A stretch of DNA of 59,765 nucleotides from Pseudomonas sichuanensis (GCF_003231305.1 NZ_QKVM01000040.1:1-59765); one strand, 5' to 3'; counted from the stretch's first letter, positions 27,701 to 34,331 are shown. Numbers and translations are program-made. The notes: generated from the letters alone by a model not told the origin.

Positions 27701-28045
27701 CAGCCCGTGCTCCCCCTCCTGGCGCAAGGCGCTGCGCAGGGTTTCATGACGCTCGGCCAGCGCCTCCAGGGCCTGGGCCAGCGCATCGCGGTCCAGCGGC
27801 CCGTCCAGGCCAACGGCGCCCGGGAGGTTGTAGGCCGCACCTTGGGGATCGAGCTGCCAGAGGAACCACATGCGTTGCTGGGCATACGAAGGCAGGCCGC
27901 GCTCGGCGGCCTGGACCCCGGCAGGGATGGCGAACTGGGCGAAGTCGACCTGCTCCCGGGCCAGCGCCTGCAAGAAGATCCTGCGTTTTTGCGCCGGCAA
28001 CTCGAGGAATCGGCGGGCAAGGTTGCGGGCATCTTGAGCATTCAT
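18773..28045 (-). CDS. Pyoverdine-type NRPS C-A(Ala)-T-E-C-A(basic?)-T-C, first peptide-assembly enzyme here
   Basis: 3090-aa synthetase, probably the enzyme that takes over the chain from PvdL. Domains by rough residue: N-terminal helix 1-45; C 50-490 (HHIVSDGWS near 182); A 500-1000 with signature DLWNNALTYK (Ala); T near 1052 (GGDSIVS); E 1105-1540 (HHLVVDGVSW near 1226); post-E type C 1558-2000 (HHLLLDGWS); A near 2010-2500, code DWEVNAGITK, where Glu suggests a basic residue but is not diagnostic; T near 2562 (GGHSLL); and a final C 2625-3060 with HHIVADHWS, then a charged tail. Ending in a C domain with no A is unusual: its module is completed by the interface-A-T protein two genes downstream. 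Start ATG 28045 lacks a strong ribosome site. A probable PvdS-type promoter lies about 100 bp upstream. Confidence 0.95.
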   Translation of the reverse strand: MNAQDARNLARRFLELPAQKRRIFLQALAREQVDFAQFAIPAGVQAAERGLPSYAQQRMWFLWQLDPQGAAYNLPGAVGLDGPLDRDALAQALEALAERHETLRSALRQEGEHGLRQVAAAQAVTVDFEDLSALDAAAREQAVQERAQAQAQRPFDLEQGPLWRVRLLKLGAERHVLLLTLHHIVSDGWSMNVLIDEFIRCYDAFSQGQPMPLAALPIQYADYALWQRAWLEAGEQERQLAYWQQVLGDEHPVLELPTDHPRPATPSHRGTRFNFAVDAELALQLRALAQQQQASLFMVLLAAFDALLYRYSGQGELRVGVPIANRNRAEVEGLIGFFVNTQVLNCRIDEHLTVAGLIAQVRDTALGAQAHQELPFERLVEALKLERSLALNPLFQVMYNHQPLVTDLSALQTASGIRFDLIEWKGRTTQFDLSLDTWEKGGQLYAALTYADELFDAPTIARMAGHWLNLLRAMVADTRQTVARLPMLGVDEQQQLLHAWNPPGDGFDQVSRIDQSIARQAAEQPEALALTFGLEQYSYGQLDRWANRLAQRLVAAGVGPETRVGVALPRTPQLLVSLLAVFKAGGAYVPLDPDYPAERVAYMLEDSAAHLVLSDPEVAQRLALADCAEVLLVDADEQSLAAWPGVPPANYAVAQNLAYVIYTSGSTGRPKGVAITHRNVMALLHWSRQVYGREDIQGVLASTSICFDLSVWELFVTLAAGGSIVLARNALELPQLPARDQVRLVNTVPSAITALLRDGQLPAGVRIVNLAGEPLKQRVVDELYRQPGLAHVYDLYGPSEDTTYSTWTRRQAGGRASIGRPLPHTAAYLLDAALQPVPQGCAAELYLAGAGITRGYLGRPGLTAERFVPDPFAADGGRLYRTGDLLRYRDQGELEYIGRIDHQVKVRGFRIELGEIEARLQAQAQVSEVAVLAPEGPSGRQLVAYVVPANAALLDDPAAQGRLREQLRAALGEHLPDYMVPAAMPMLAALPLTPNGKLDRKALPAPDALQAQREHVAPGDAREQALAQIWQALLGLEQVGVLDNFFELGGDSIVSMQVVSRAREAGLALTPKDIFQHQTIRGLAQVAGQASQAVVRGPASGEVPLTPIQHWFFDQAIPNRQHWNQALLLDARAPLQGEALAQAVQRLVEHHDSLRLRFEQHGGTWQQRYAESAGEVFQRCTAADAEAALALCEAAQRSLDLAHGPVMRVLLIELPEGRQQLLLVLHHLVVDGVSWRVLLEDLEQAYRQVLAGQSPRLPARTSAYQEWALRLQQALPDYQAQLPWWREHLGRAAVAELPCDNREGALHNRHEHKIECRFDAELTRQLLQVAPAAYRTQVNDLLLTALARVLCRWTAAPGALIELEGHGREDLFSGLDLSRSVGWFTSLQPVLLVPEAELGASLVAVKEQLRGVPDKGIGHGLLRHLGDAATRAELAALPRPRVTFNYLGQFDRQFDEQALLVPASHGAGQGQDSDAPLANWLTVEGQVYGGELALQWGFSQQMFAAERIQALVDAFAEELRALVAHCVQAPGQVTASDFPLAGLDGAALAQLPVAARQLEDLYPLSPMQQGMLFHSLYEQAGSDYVNQMRVDVEGLHPARLRDAWQQALDAHAILRTGFAWQGEQGKPLQMVMRQVELPWRELDWRDRADLPQALAALAQEDREHGFDLAQAPLLRLTLVRTGEARHHLIQTCHHLLLDGWSNSRLLGEVLQRYAGQQVAPPVGLYRDYIQWLGQQDMAASEAFWRDQLAALETPTRLAHALPTPAQAAAQASHGDFYQTIDAALGERLGAFARQQKVTVNTLVQAAWLLLLQRCTGQDCVAFGATVAGRPAQLPGIEAQIGLFINTLPVIARPALQQTLGDWLQQVQALNLALREHEHTPLFEIQRWSGQGSDALFDTLLVFENYPLSAALAESGQAGVRFGEVANLERTNYPLTLAVTLGERLQVHYSYLCAALDAGTVQALAAQLECLLGQFVDGAGQVLATLDSVPPAARQALLAMPAALPAQAAPVWLHQLIEAQARRTPEAIALVAEGRALSYASLDSQASDLARRLVAEGVGPEVLVGISLPRGERLIIGLLAILKAGGAYVPLDPEYPAERLGYMLEDSGVQLVLGDARSAALLAGSAARLLRVDELVLATQGVESPSPTLAGNNLLCLLYTSGSTGRPKGVALEQGALLRHLLTMQRFYRIDSRDRFLHFASLNFDWGTEQWLLPLISGARCVLRGEGLWSAEEALAVIEREQASLVYFPTQYACQLAAWAAAHGRAASVRSFNVAGEAFPREGFEQIQGQLRPQHIVNGYGPTETVITPFLWEADAATRFTSAYAPIGRPVAGRSAYLLAEGLALQADGVVGELYIGGEALARGYHAQPSLTAERFVPDPFASTPGARLYRSGDLVRRLPDGQMEYIGRVDHQVKIRGFRVETGEIEACLLAQAAVAEAAVVAVPGPVGQQLVAYVVPRQALADADREGQAALCEGLRAALGVALPDYMQPAHWQVMAQLPLTPNGKLDRKALPAPDASLLAQAFEAPRSALQGELAALWGELLGVERVGLRDNFFDLGGHSLLATQVISRVRHARGVELPLRSLFEARDLEAFAATVDACVAAPAVLAVPQLQALDPAQRQPLSFAQQRLWFLWQLEPHSSMYNIPRALQLDGELDIDAVRTAFEGLLQRHSVLRTTYAQEGGDSWQQVHAHMALPLAVVDLREAPVATREVAIAHALAEQAQAPFDLVNGPLLRVAVLRLAEQQHLLLVTLHHIVADHWSFGILLREFVALYDAAVQRAPASLPAPGLAYLDFAVWQRQWLAAGQLQRQLDYWQRTLGDDHRLSRLPGSPQAGVSAGTCQVHAFDFPPALAEALRATAKARGLTLYMLLLAGFSLVVAQRCDSPRVRLGTDVANRNHAGVEEMVGFFVNQLVLQLTLDDSLSGEQWLERCRDVVVGASDHQDLPFDRLVEALRLPRQAGRSPLFAIKFIYQEGSLPMQAPQGLQVTPQDAGQGATELDLIAEFVNAERLTAAFKCDASLYTAADMQGLFVQLQGVFERLLEAPEAPLAQLLAHAAQLQASAEQAAAEARQAQLKAQHPIRRRARGVELQ

Positions 28046-28142
28046 TGGCGATCATCCGTAAAGAGGGGCAACGAGCGGGGCAGCTCGGTCGTGCATGGAA
28101 AACGGATGAACGGAGGGGAAAATTAACGGACGGCGCGGGCCG

Positions 28143-28167
28143 CCGTCGGTCGCCTTGAAACATTTAC
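28143..28167 (-). promoter_or_regulatory. Iron-starvation (PvdS-type sigma) box for the NRPS operon
   Basis: On the minus strand GTAAAT (complement of 28162-28167) is followed by exactly 16 bases and then CGG (28143-28145). The recalled Pseudomonas IS-box is TAAAT-N16/17-CGT, so this matches except for the last base. It lies about 98 bp before the NRPS ATG at 28045 and points toward it. It is one of the few AT-rich spots in the gap shared with fpvG. I found no equally good box facing fpvG. This is pattern matching by eye, not a scored hit. Confidence 0.5.
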
Positions 28168-28271
28168 TTTCATTTGCCTTGGCAGGTTTCTCATTCTCAT
28201 CCGTCCTATTAAGTGCAGCCTTCACGGTTGAGCCGAGCCTCGACCGCACTTTTTATGCAGAAGACCGACCG

Positions 28272-29477
28272 ATGGCCCGACAACCGAAGAAGAAATCCGC
28301 CTCCAAGCTGTGGTTCCTGGTGCACAGCTGGCTCGCCCTGCCGATCTGGTTCTTTGTCCTGATCGTGTGTTTCACCGGCATGCTCGCCGTGGTCAGCCAG
28401 GAGATCGTCTGGCTGGCCAACCCGGACGTGCGCGCCAGCAAGCCGCTCGATGCGCCCGACGCCGAGCGCCTGAGCTTCCAGCAAGTGCTCAACGCCATGC
28501 ACACGGCCGAGCCGGAACTGGCGGTACGCTTTCTCAGCCAGCCGGACGGCTCGCACTTTGCCCTGAACGCCTCGGTGACCCGCCCTGACGGCACCACCGC
28601 GCTGCTCTACGTCAACCCGTATTCAGGGGCGATCCAGGGCCAGCGGCCGAACTTCGACTTCGAGGCCTTCACCCGCGCCCTGCACGGCTGGTGGCTGGTG
28701 CCGTTCACCAACGGCTACAGCTGGGGCTGGTACCTGGTGTCGCTGCTGGGCCTGCCGATGCTGGCGTCGCTGGTCACCGGGCTTGTGGTGTACAAGAAGT
28801 TCTGGCGTGGCTTCTTCAAGCCGGTGCGTACCGGCCACGGCTCGCGGATCTTCTGGGGCGATGTGCACCGCCTGGCCGGGGTCTGGTCGATCTGGTTCAT
28901 CGCGGTGATTTCCATCACCGGCACCTGGTTCCTGATCCAGGCAATCCTCGGCGACAACCACGTGACCATTTCCACCGAGCCGGTGGTGCCGGTGATCGCC
29001 CGTGAACAAGTGCCGCAGACGCCCGACGGCACGCCGGCGCCGCGCATCGACCTGGACGAGGCCGCGCGCATCGCCACCGAGCGCATCCCGGGCCTGGACG
29101 TGAGCTTCATCTCCCTGCCGCTGACCGCCTACAGCCACTACAGCATGGGCGGGCGCGGCTGGTACCCGCTGATGTTCCAGACCGCCGAAGTGAACCCCTA
29201 CACGCGCAACGTCGACGCCCAGTTCCTGCTGGGCGACCGCTCGGCCCTGGAGTTCGTCACCGAGTCGATGCGCCCGCTGCACACCGGCGACTTCGGCGGC
29301 CTGGCGATCAAGCTGATCTGGTTCTTCTTCGGCCTGGTGCTGACCCTGATGGTGCTCAGCGGCCTGTTGATCTGGACCAAGCGCACCGCCCAGGCCACCG
29401 CCGCCGCGCTCAAGCGCAGCGAGCGCCCGGCGCGGGCCAGGCAACCGCGTGAAACCCCTGTGGAGGCCCAGCCATGA
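28272..29477 (+). CDS. fpvG: FpvG-like PepSY membrane reductase for ferric pyoverdine
   Basis: 401-aa inner-membrane protein of the PepSY-TM family. Four hydrophobic spans are visible: one after the N-terminal lysine-rich stretch (LVHSWLALPIWFFVLIVC), one near the middle (WYLVSLLGLPMLASLVTGL), one with IWFIAVISITGTWFLI, and one near the C terminus (LIWFFFGLVLTLMVLSG). A large periplasmic region lies between. Histidines sit at membrane edges (VHSW, LHGW, VHRLAG, HTGDFG). In P. aeruginosa FpvG (PA2403) reduces ferric pyoverdine in the periplasm and is encoded next to the pvdI NRPS gene. Here it also abuts a pyoverdine NRPS gene and starts the same eight-gene set, which is the main basis for the name. 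I chose ATG 28272 (MARQPKKK) over a TTG at 28155, which would add a 39-residue unlike extension. It ends overlapping fpvH by ATGA. Confidence 0.88.
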   Translation: MARQPKKKSASKLWFLVHSWLALPIWFFVLIVCFTGMLAVVSQEIVWLANPDVRASKPLDAPDAERLSFQQVLNAMHTAEPELAVRFLSQPDGSHFALNASVTRPDGTTALLYVNPYSGAIQGQRPNFDFEAFTRALHGWWLVPFTNGYSWGWYLVSLLGLPMLASLVTGLVVYKKFWRGFFKPVRTGHGSRIFWGDVHRLAGVWSIWFIAVISITGTWFLIQAILGDNHVTISTEPVVPVIAREQVPQTPDGTPAPRIDLDEAARIATERIPGLDVSFISLPLTAYSHYSMGGRGWYPLMFQTAEVNPYTRNVDAQFLLGDRSALEFVTESMRPLHTGDFGGLAIKLIWFFFGLVLTLMVLSGLLIWTKRTAQATAAALKRSERPARARQPRETPVEAQP

Positions 29478-30013
29478 GCCAGGCGAACAGCGTGCCGCAG
29501 GGCGGCTTCAAGCAGTGGTGGCTGAAATGGCGCTTCCACCTGAACATCCTGCTGATCCTCATCCCGCTGGGCTTCATGCCCAAGTACTTCGCCGACGCCA
29601 GCCTGCTGCGCGGCGACAGTGGCCTGGGCGCCAACGTCATCCGCGACATCCAGATCGACCGCTGGAGCCTCGACCTGGCCGAGCTGCGTGACGAAGCACC
29701 GCGCGCCGACGGCCCCGCCGGCGACTTCAAGGCGTTCAACGCCGCCCTGTGCAAGACCTGCACCGAGGGCGTCAAGGCGATCTACCTGCGCGTCGGCAAG
29801 CCGCGCAGCCTGCGCGCCGCCGGCACCATCTTCTTCGGCTCGCAGCACCGCATGAGCACCAACCTGCCGATCCCGCCCCGCACCCGCGCCGATGCCGACC
29901 TGTGGGTCACCATCGAAGGCTGGGACGGCAAGATGTACCAGGCCTCGGTGCCGCTGGCCAAGGCATCGCCGGCCACCGTGGCCTGGCTCGAGAAACAAGG
30001 AGGCAAGAAATGA
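29474..30013 (+). CDS. fpvH: FpvH-like membrane-anchored pyoverdine iron-release protein
   Basis: 179 aa with one membrane span near residues 24-42 (LNILLILIPLGFMPKYF), so probably anchored in the inner membrane with the rest in the periplasm. A C-K-T-C pair sits in the middle of the periplasmic part (ALCKTCTEGV). I recognise no named catalytic domain. The assignment to P. aeruginosa FpvH (PA2404), an accessory of the FpvG reductase, comes from gene order and size. The start overlaps the fpvG stop and the stop overlaps fpvJ, so translation is coupled on both sides. The CxxC could bind metal or be redox-active; this is inference. Confidence 0.82.
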   Translation: MSQANSVPQGGFKQWWLKWRFHLNILLILIPLGFMPKYFADASLLRGDSGLGANVIRDIQIDRWSLDLAELRDEAPRADGPAGDFKAFNAALCKTCTEGVKAIYLRVGKPRSLRAAGTIFFGSQHRMSTNLPIPPRTRADADLWVTIEGWDGKMYQASVPLAKASPATVAWLEKQGGKK

Positions 30014-30330
30014 CACCACCGTTGCTGCGCAGGTTCGCCCTGCCCTTCCTGCTGCTGGCCGCCACCCCGGCGCTGGCGCACAACCCGATGTGCGATTGCA
30101 CCGAAAACGCCGGGCAGATCACCTGCAAGGGCGGTTTCAGCGACGGAAGCGGCGCGCCGGGGGTGACCCTGGACGTGATCGGCTACGACGAACAGGTGCT
30201 GGTGGCCAGCAAGCTGGGGGATGACTCCACCCTCACCTTCAAGCGCCCCGACGGCGAGTTCTACGTGCTGTTCGATGCCGGCCCCGGCCATGTGGTGGAA
30301 GTGGACCACGCCGACATCGGTGCGCCATGA
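30010..30330 (+). CDS. fpvJ: FpvJ-like small periplasmic protein of pyoverdine iron release
   Basis: 106 aa. A clear Sec signal peptide covers roughly residues 1-23 (hydrophobic LPFLLLAATPALA, cleavage near ALA-HN). The mature protein is about 80 residues and begins HNPMCDCTENAGQITCKGG, so three cysteines cluster at its N terminus. FpvJ (PA2405) is needed together with FpvG and FpvH for iron reduction and release in P. aeruginosa. ATG at 30010 overlaps the fpvH TGA, and its own TGA overlaps fpvK. A longer reading frame from 29749 would run through fpvH in another frame and lose the signal peptide, so I reject it. Function is inferred from position. Confidence 0.82.
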   Translation: MTPPLLRRFALPFLLLAATPALAHNPMCDCTENAGQITCKGGFSDGSGAPGVTLDVIGYDEQVLVASKLGDDSTLTFKRPDGEFYVLFDAGPGHVVEVDHADIGAP

Positions 30331-30896
30331 GCCGCGCCCAGGTGGTACGCCCGGCGGGTGCCGGGCACGAAACCCTCTATGTGCTGCTGACCGCCGCGTT
30401 GATCCTGCTGCTGGCCGCCAGCGTGGTGGCACTGCGCGGCGAGCGCGAAGACGAACAGGCCGTGGCCGCCCACCAGCTCGACGCCCGGCGTGACCTGAAC
30501 GCCGCCGAACAGGGCCTGCACACCGACCTGTGGGTGGCGGTCGAGGAGATCCGCGCGCTGCGTGAGGAAACCGGCAGCGCGCCGCAGGTGGCCGAGCTTG
30601 CCGACGCGGGCCTGCCGCCCTTCGTGACCGATGCCAGCAGCCAGAGCCGCGGCAGCCTGCAGTGGGCGCTGCTGGACAACGGCGCCTACCTGGGCCGCAG
30701 CCAGGCCCCTGAAGTGGCTGGCAGCCTGCTGCTGATCCTGCCGCAGACGGCCGACGCCCAGCCCGATGTGTGGCTGCGCCGCGACAGCAGCGCGATGGCC
30801 CCGGACGCCCTGGACAGCGCCACGCTGATCGCCGCCGGCTGGCGGCAGATCGTCACCCACTACGACGCCGGGGTTACCCGCCAACACCGTCATTAA
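30327..30896 (+). CDS. fpvK: FpvK-like single-span protein of pyoverdine iron release
   Basis: 189 aa with an N-terminal membrane anchor (ETLYVLLTAALILLLAASVVAL, roughly residues 15-36). A helical, Glu/Ala-rich stretch follows (GEREDEQAVAAHQLDARRDLNAAEQ), then a globular periplasmic part. It resembles PA2406 (FpvK) in position and size. No catalytic motif is visible. It is coupled to fpvJ by ATGA and ends just before the ribosome site of fpvC, dividing the operon into a reduction block (GHJK) and a transport block (CDEF). Confidence 0.8.
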   Translation: MSRAQVVRPAGAGHETLYVLLTAALILLLAASVVALRGEREDEQAVAAHQLDARRDLNAAEQGLHTDLWVAVEEIRALREETGSAPQVAELADAGLPPFVTDASSQSRGSLQWALLDNGAYLGRSQAPEVAGSLLLILPQTADAQPDVWLRRDSSAMAPDALDSATLIAAGWRQIVTHYDAGVTRQHRH

Positions 30897-30906
30897 GGAT
30901 TTGCCC

Positions 30907-31818
30907 ATGTTCCGCTCCGCCCGCCGCACCCTGGCGCTGCTTTTGGCCTGCGCCCTGCCTGCCCTGGCCGCCGCCGACACTGGCAAGCCGCTACGCATCG
31001 GCATCACCCTGCACCCCTACTACAGCTATGTGAGCAATATCGTCGGCGACAAGGCCGAGGTGGTGCCGCTGATCCCGGCCGGCTTCAACCCCCATGCCTA
31101 CGAGCCGCGTGCCGAAGACATCAAGCGCATCGGCAGCCTGGACGTGGTGGTGCTCAATGGCGTGGGCCATGACGACTTCGCCGACCGCATGATCGCCGCC
31201 AGCGAAAAGCCCGATATCAAGACCATCGAGGCCAACGCCAACGTGCCGCTGCTGGCGGCCACCGGTATCGCCGCCCGCGGTGCCGGCAAGGTGGTCAACC
31301 CGCACACCTTCCTGTCGATCAGCGCGACCATCGCCCAGGTCAACAACATCGCCCGCGAACTGGGCAAGCTCGACCCGGACAACGCCAAGTTCTATACCCA
31401 GAACGCCCGTGCCTATGCCAAGCGCCTGCGGGCCCTGCGCGCCGAGGCGCTGGCCCAGGTGACCCAGGCGCCGGATGCGACCTTCCGCGTGGCGACCATC
31501 CATGCCGCCTACGACTACCTGGTGCGTGACTTCGGCCTGGAAGTGACCGCCGTGGTGGAACCTGCCCACGGTATCGAGCCGAGCCCGGCGCAGTTGAAGA
31601 AGACCATCGACCAGCTCAAGGCGCTGGACGTGAAGGTGATCTTCTCGGAAATGGACTTCCCGTCCGCCTACGTCGAGACCATCCAGCGTGAATCGGGCGT
31701 GCGCCTGTACCCGCTCACGCACATCTCCTATGGCGAATACACCAAGGAAAAGTACGAAGTGGAGATGAAGCGCAACCTCGACACCGTGGTCCGCGCCATC
31801 CAGGAGAACCGCGCGTGA
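30907..31818 (+). CDS. fpvC: FpvC-like metal-binding periplasmic protein (ZnuA/cluster A-I family)
   Basis: 303 aa with a signal peptide (residues 1-24, TLALLLACALPALAAA). It is a ZnuA/TroA-type solute-binding protein. Candidate metal ligands lie in HPYYSYVSNIV, GFNPHAYEP, GVGHDDF, NPHTFLS and in the Glu/Asp-containing loop EMDFPSAY. In P. aeruginosa FpvC binds iron released from pyoverdine and hands it to FpvDE. AAGGA at 30895-30899 fits ATG 30907, so I reject the TTG at 30901. This is the only gene in the operon with a free-standing ribosome site rather than an ATGA/GTGA overlap, suggesting it may be made in larger amounts. Family is clear; the metal is inferred from context. Confidence 0.88.
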   Translation: MFRSARRTLALLLACALPALAAADTGKPLRIGITLHPYYSYVSNIVGDKAEVVPLIPAGFNPHAYEPRAEDIKRIGSLDVVVLNGVGHDDFADRMIAASEKPDIKTIEANANVPLLAATGIAARGAGKVVNPHTFLSISATIAQVNNIARELGKLDPDNAKFYTQNARAYAKRLRALRAEALAQVTQAPDATFRVATIHAAYDYLVRDFGLEVTAVVEPAHGIEPSPAQLKKTIDQLKALDVKVIFSEMDFPSAYVETIQRESGVRLYPLTHISYGEYTKEKYEVEMKRNLDTVVRAIQENRA

Positions 31819-32561
31819 CCGCCGCCGCCCACCTCACCGCCGCTGGCGGGCCGCGCATCGACTTCGATGGCATCGACCTGACCCTGGGGCGTACCCGCAT
31901 CCTTGAAGGCGTGCGCTTCAATGTCGCCCCTGGCAGCGTGCACGCCATCGTCGGGCCCAATGGCGGCGGCAAGAGCTCGCTGATCAAGACCCTGCTCGGG
32001 CAGATGCCGCACCAGGGCCAACTGACCCTGCACTGGCCGGGCGAGCATGAAGTGATCGGCTATGTGCCCCAGGCGCTGGAATTCGACCGCGGCCTGCCGA
32101 TGACCGTCGACGACTTCATGGCCGCCATGTGCCAGCGCCGCCCGGCGTTCCTCGGCTTGTCCCGGCGGGTGCGCCCGGCCATCGACGCGGCGCTGGCCAG
32201 GGTCGGCATGCTCGACAAGCGCAAGCGGCGCATGGGCGCGCTGTCCGGTGGTGAACGCCAGCGGGTGCTGCTGGCCCAGGGGCTGATCCCCGAGCCGCAA
32301 CTGCTGGTGCTCGACGAGCCGATGTCGGCGCTCGATGAAGCCGGCATCCAGGTGTTCGAGCAACTGCTGCACGGCTGGCGCCAGGCCGGCACCACCGTGC
32401 TGTGGATCGAGCACGACCTGCAGGCGGTGCTGCGCCTGGCCGACCGGGTTACCGGGCTGAACCGCCAGGTGCTGTTCGACGCCCCGCCGGCTGAAGCGCT
32501 CACGCCCGAGCGCCTGCTCAGCCTGTTCTCCGTCCACCCTCGCAGCGAGAGCCGTTCATGA
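31815..32561 (+). CDS. fpvD: FpvD-like ABC transporter ATPase
   Basis: 248-aa cytoplasmic ATPase. All ABC motifs are present: Walker A GPNGGGKSS, signature LSGGERQRVLLAQ, Walker B LLVLDEPMSALDE and the H-loop WIEHD. It powers the FpvE permease, taking up metal delivered by FpvC or FpvF. The start is GTG at 31815, overlapping the fpvC TGA as GTGA; its stop overlaps fpvE. It belongs to the ZnuC-like branch, so by sequence alone it could be read as a zinc, manganese or iron importer. The pyoverdine neighbours decide the call. Confidence 0.9.
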   Translation: MTAAAHLTAAGGPRIDFDGIDLTLGRTRILEGVRFNVAPGSVHAIVGPNGGGKSSLIKTLLGQMPHQGQLTLHWPGEHEVIGYVPQALEFDRGLPMTVDDFMAAMCQRRPAFLGLSRRVRPAIDAALARVGMLDKRKRRMGALSGGERQRVLLAQGLIPEPQLLVLDEPMSALDEAGIQVFEQLLHGWRQAGTTVLWIEHDLQAVLRLADRVTGLNRQVLFDAPPAEALTPERLLSLFSVHPRSESRS

Positions 32562-33457
32562 GTTTCGAAGCGTTCCGCCAACTGGTCCAGGAATGGGCCG
32601 GCGCGGGTTATCTGCCGGAGGCGCTGGCCTACGGTTTCGTGGTCAACGCGCTGCTGGCGGGCCTGATGATAGGCCCGGTGCTAGGTGGGCTGGGCACCCT
32701 GGTGGTGGTCAAGCGCTTTGCCTTCTTCTCCGAGGCGGTCGGCCATGCCGCGCTGACGGGCGTTGCCATCGGCATCCTGCTGGGCGAGCCCTACACCGGC
32801 CCCTATGGCAGCCTGTTCGGCTACTGCCTGCTGTTCGGCATTTTGCTCAACTTCCTGCGCAACCGCACCGGGCTGTCGCCGGATACCTTGATCGGGGTAT
32901 TCCTCTCGGTGTCGCTGGCGCTGGGCGCGAGCCTGCTGCTGATGCTGGCCGGCAAGATCAACGTGCATATCCTGGAAAACGTGCTGTTCGGTTCGGTGCT
33001 CACCGTCAGCGCCCACGACCTGCTGGTGCTGGGCATCGTCGCGCTGCTGGTGCTGGCGTTGGCACTGCCGCTGTACAACCGCATCATGCTCGCCAGCTTC
33101 AACCCGCAGCTGGCGGCGGTGCGCGGGGTGGCGGTGAAGACCCTGGACTACCTGTTCGTGGTGCTGGTGACGCTGGTCACCGTGGCCTCGGTGAAGGTGA
33201 TCGGGGCGATCCTGGTGGGCGCCCTGCTGGTGATCCCGGCGGCGGCCGCGCGGCTGGTCAGCCAGTCGCTCAAGGGCTTCTTCTTCATCTCGGTGCTGAT
33301 CGCCACCGTCAGCACCCTGCTGGGCATCCTGCTGCCGATCACGCTCGACCTGCCGGTGCCGTCGGGCGCGGCGATCATCCTGGTGGCCGGCCTGTGCTTC
33401 GCCCTCTGTGCCCTGGCCCGTGCCCTCGTCCCCCGCCTGCAAGGAAACCCGGCATGA
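32558..33457 (+). CDS. fpvE: FpvE-like ABC-3 family permease
   Basis: 299-aa integral membrane protein with about eight hydrophobic segments, of the ZnuB/MntB (ABC-3) type. The cytoplasmic coupling region EAVGHAALTGVAIG is visible near residues 65-75, followed by GEPYTGPYG. It forms the inner-membrane channel for the FpvCDEF importer. ATG 32558 overlaps the fpvD stop and the gene ends in a 4-bp overlap with fpvF. Length is normal for the family, with no disruption. Confidence 0.9.
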   Translation: MSFEAFRQLVQEWAGAGYLPEALAYGFVVNALLAGLMIGPVLGGLGTLVVVKRFAFFSEAVGHAALTGVAIGILLGEPYTGPYGSLFGYCLLFGILLNFLRNRTGLSPDTLIGVFLSVSLALGASLLLMLAGKINVHILENVLFGSVLTVSAHDLLVLGIVALLVLALALPLYNRIMLASFNPQLAAVRGVAVKTLDYLFVVLVTLVTVASVKVIGAILVGALLVIPAAAARLVSQSLKGFFFISVLIATVSTLLGILLPITLDLPVPSGAAIILVAGLCFALCALARALVPRLQGNPA

Positions 33458-34323
33458 CCCTGAAAAAACTCACCCTGGCCCTGGCCTTGAGCGGCCTGCC
33501 GTTACTGGCCAACGCCACGCAAGTGCTGACCACCCTGCCGGTGACCCACAGCCTGGCGGCCGCCCTGCTCGATGGCACCTCGGTGCAGCTCAAGAGCGCC
33601 GTCCCGGCCAACCTGCCGGCCAGCCGCCAGCCGTCGTACTTCGAGGGCCGTGGCGGCGCCAGCCTGCAGAAGGCCGCGCAGCAGGCCGACGCGGTGATCG
33701 GCGTGCGCTCGATCTGGCGTGACGACCCGCTCTACCCGATGGCCCGGCGCAGCAATATCCGCATCGTCGAGATCGACGCCGCGCGCCCGGTGGACGGTGC
33801 CCTGCCGGGCATCGCGGTCAAGGGCGACCAGGCCTTCGCCGCCTACCCTTGGCTCAACCCGACCAACCTGGGGCGCATGGCCGATGTGCTGGCCAACGAC
33901 CTGGAGCGCTTGTCGCCGGCGGACAAGGCGAAGATCCAGGGCAACCTGGCCGGGCTCAAGCGCCAGATGCTCGAACTCACCGCCAGCAGCCAGGCGCAGT
34001 TGGCCGAGCTCGACAACCTCAGCGTGGTCAGCCTGTCCGAACGCCTTGGGTACCTGGCCAGCGGGCTCAACCTGGATGTGGTCGAGCAGCCCCTGCACGC
34101 CGACGAGCAGTGGGACGAGGCCGCGCTCAAGGCACTGAGCGACAACCTCAGGCAACAAGACGTGGCGCTGGTGCTGCACCATCGCCAACCGGATGCCAAG
34201 GTGGTTGCGGCAATCGAGGCCGGTGGCGCGAAGTTGCTGGTGGTCGACAGCGACCCGCAGGACACCGTGGGCGGGCTCAAGGCCAGTGTCGAGCAGGTGG
34301 TGAAGGCGTTAGGCAACGGCTGA
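33454..34323 (+). CDS. fpvF: FpvF-like periplasmic binding protein, second binding component
   Basis: 289 aa with a signal peptide (MTLKKLTLALALSGLPLLANA). A second binding protein in an operon that already has FpvC is characteristic of the P. aeruginosa fpv locus, where FpvF (PA2410) interacts with pyoverdine and FpvC. It has fewer candidate histidine ligands than FpvC, which fits a role in holding the siderophore rather than bare metal; that reading is inference. It is the last gene of the operon; a REP palindrome pair begins 9 bp after the stop. Confidence 0.85.
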   Translation: MTLKKLTLALALSGLPLLANATQVLTTLPVTHSLAAALLDGTSVQLKSAVPANLPASRQPSYFEGRGGASLQKAAQQADAVIGVRSIWRDDPLYPMARRSNIRIVEIDAARPVDGALPGIAVKGDQAFAAYPWLNPTNLGRMADVLANDLERLSPADKAKIQGNLAGLKRQMLELTASSQAQLAELDNLSVVSLSERLGYLASGLNLDVVEQPLHADEQWDEAALKALSDNLRQQDVALVLHHRQPDAKVVAAIEAGGAKLLVVDSDPQDTVGGLKASVEQVVKALGNG

Positions 34324-34331
34324 AGGTGCAC

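Noticed and set aside
28188..28200. Fur-box-like TTCTCATTCTCAT between the NRPS and fpvG genes
   Set aside because: Only two weak hexamer-like units match the GATAAT repeat. Too degenerate to call, although iron control of the region is likely.
31815..33457. ABC transporter as a general zinc uptake (Znu) system
   Set aside because: The protein family fits zinc, but the eight-gene order, the double binding proteins, the PepSY reductase and the adjoining pyoverdine NRPS match the fpv operon better.
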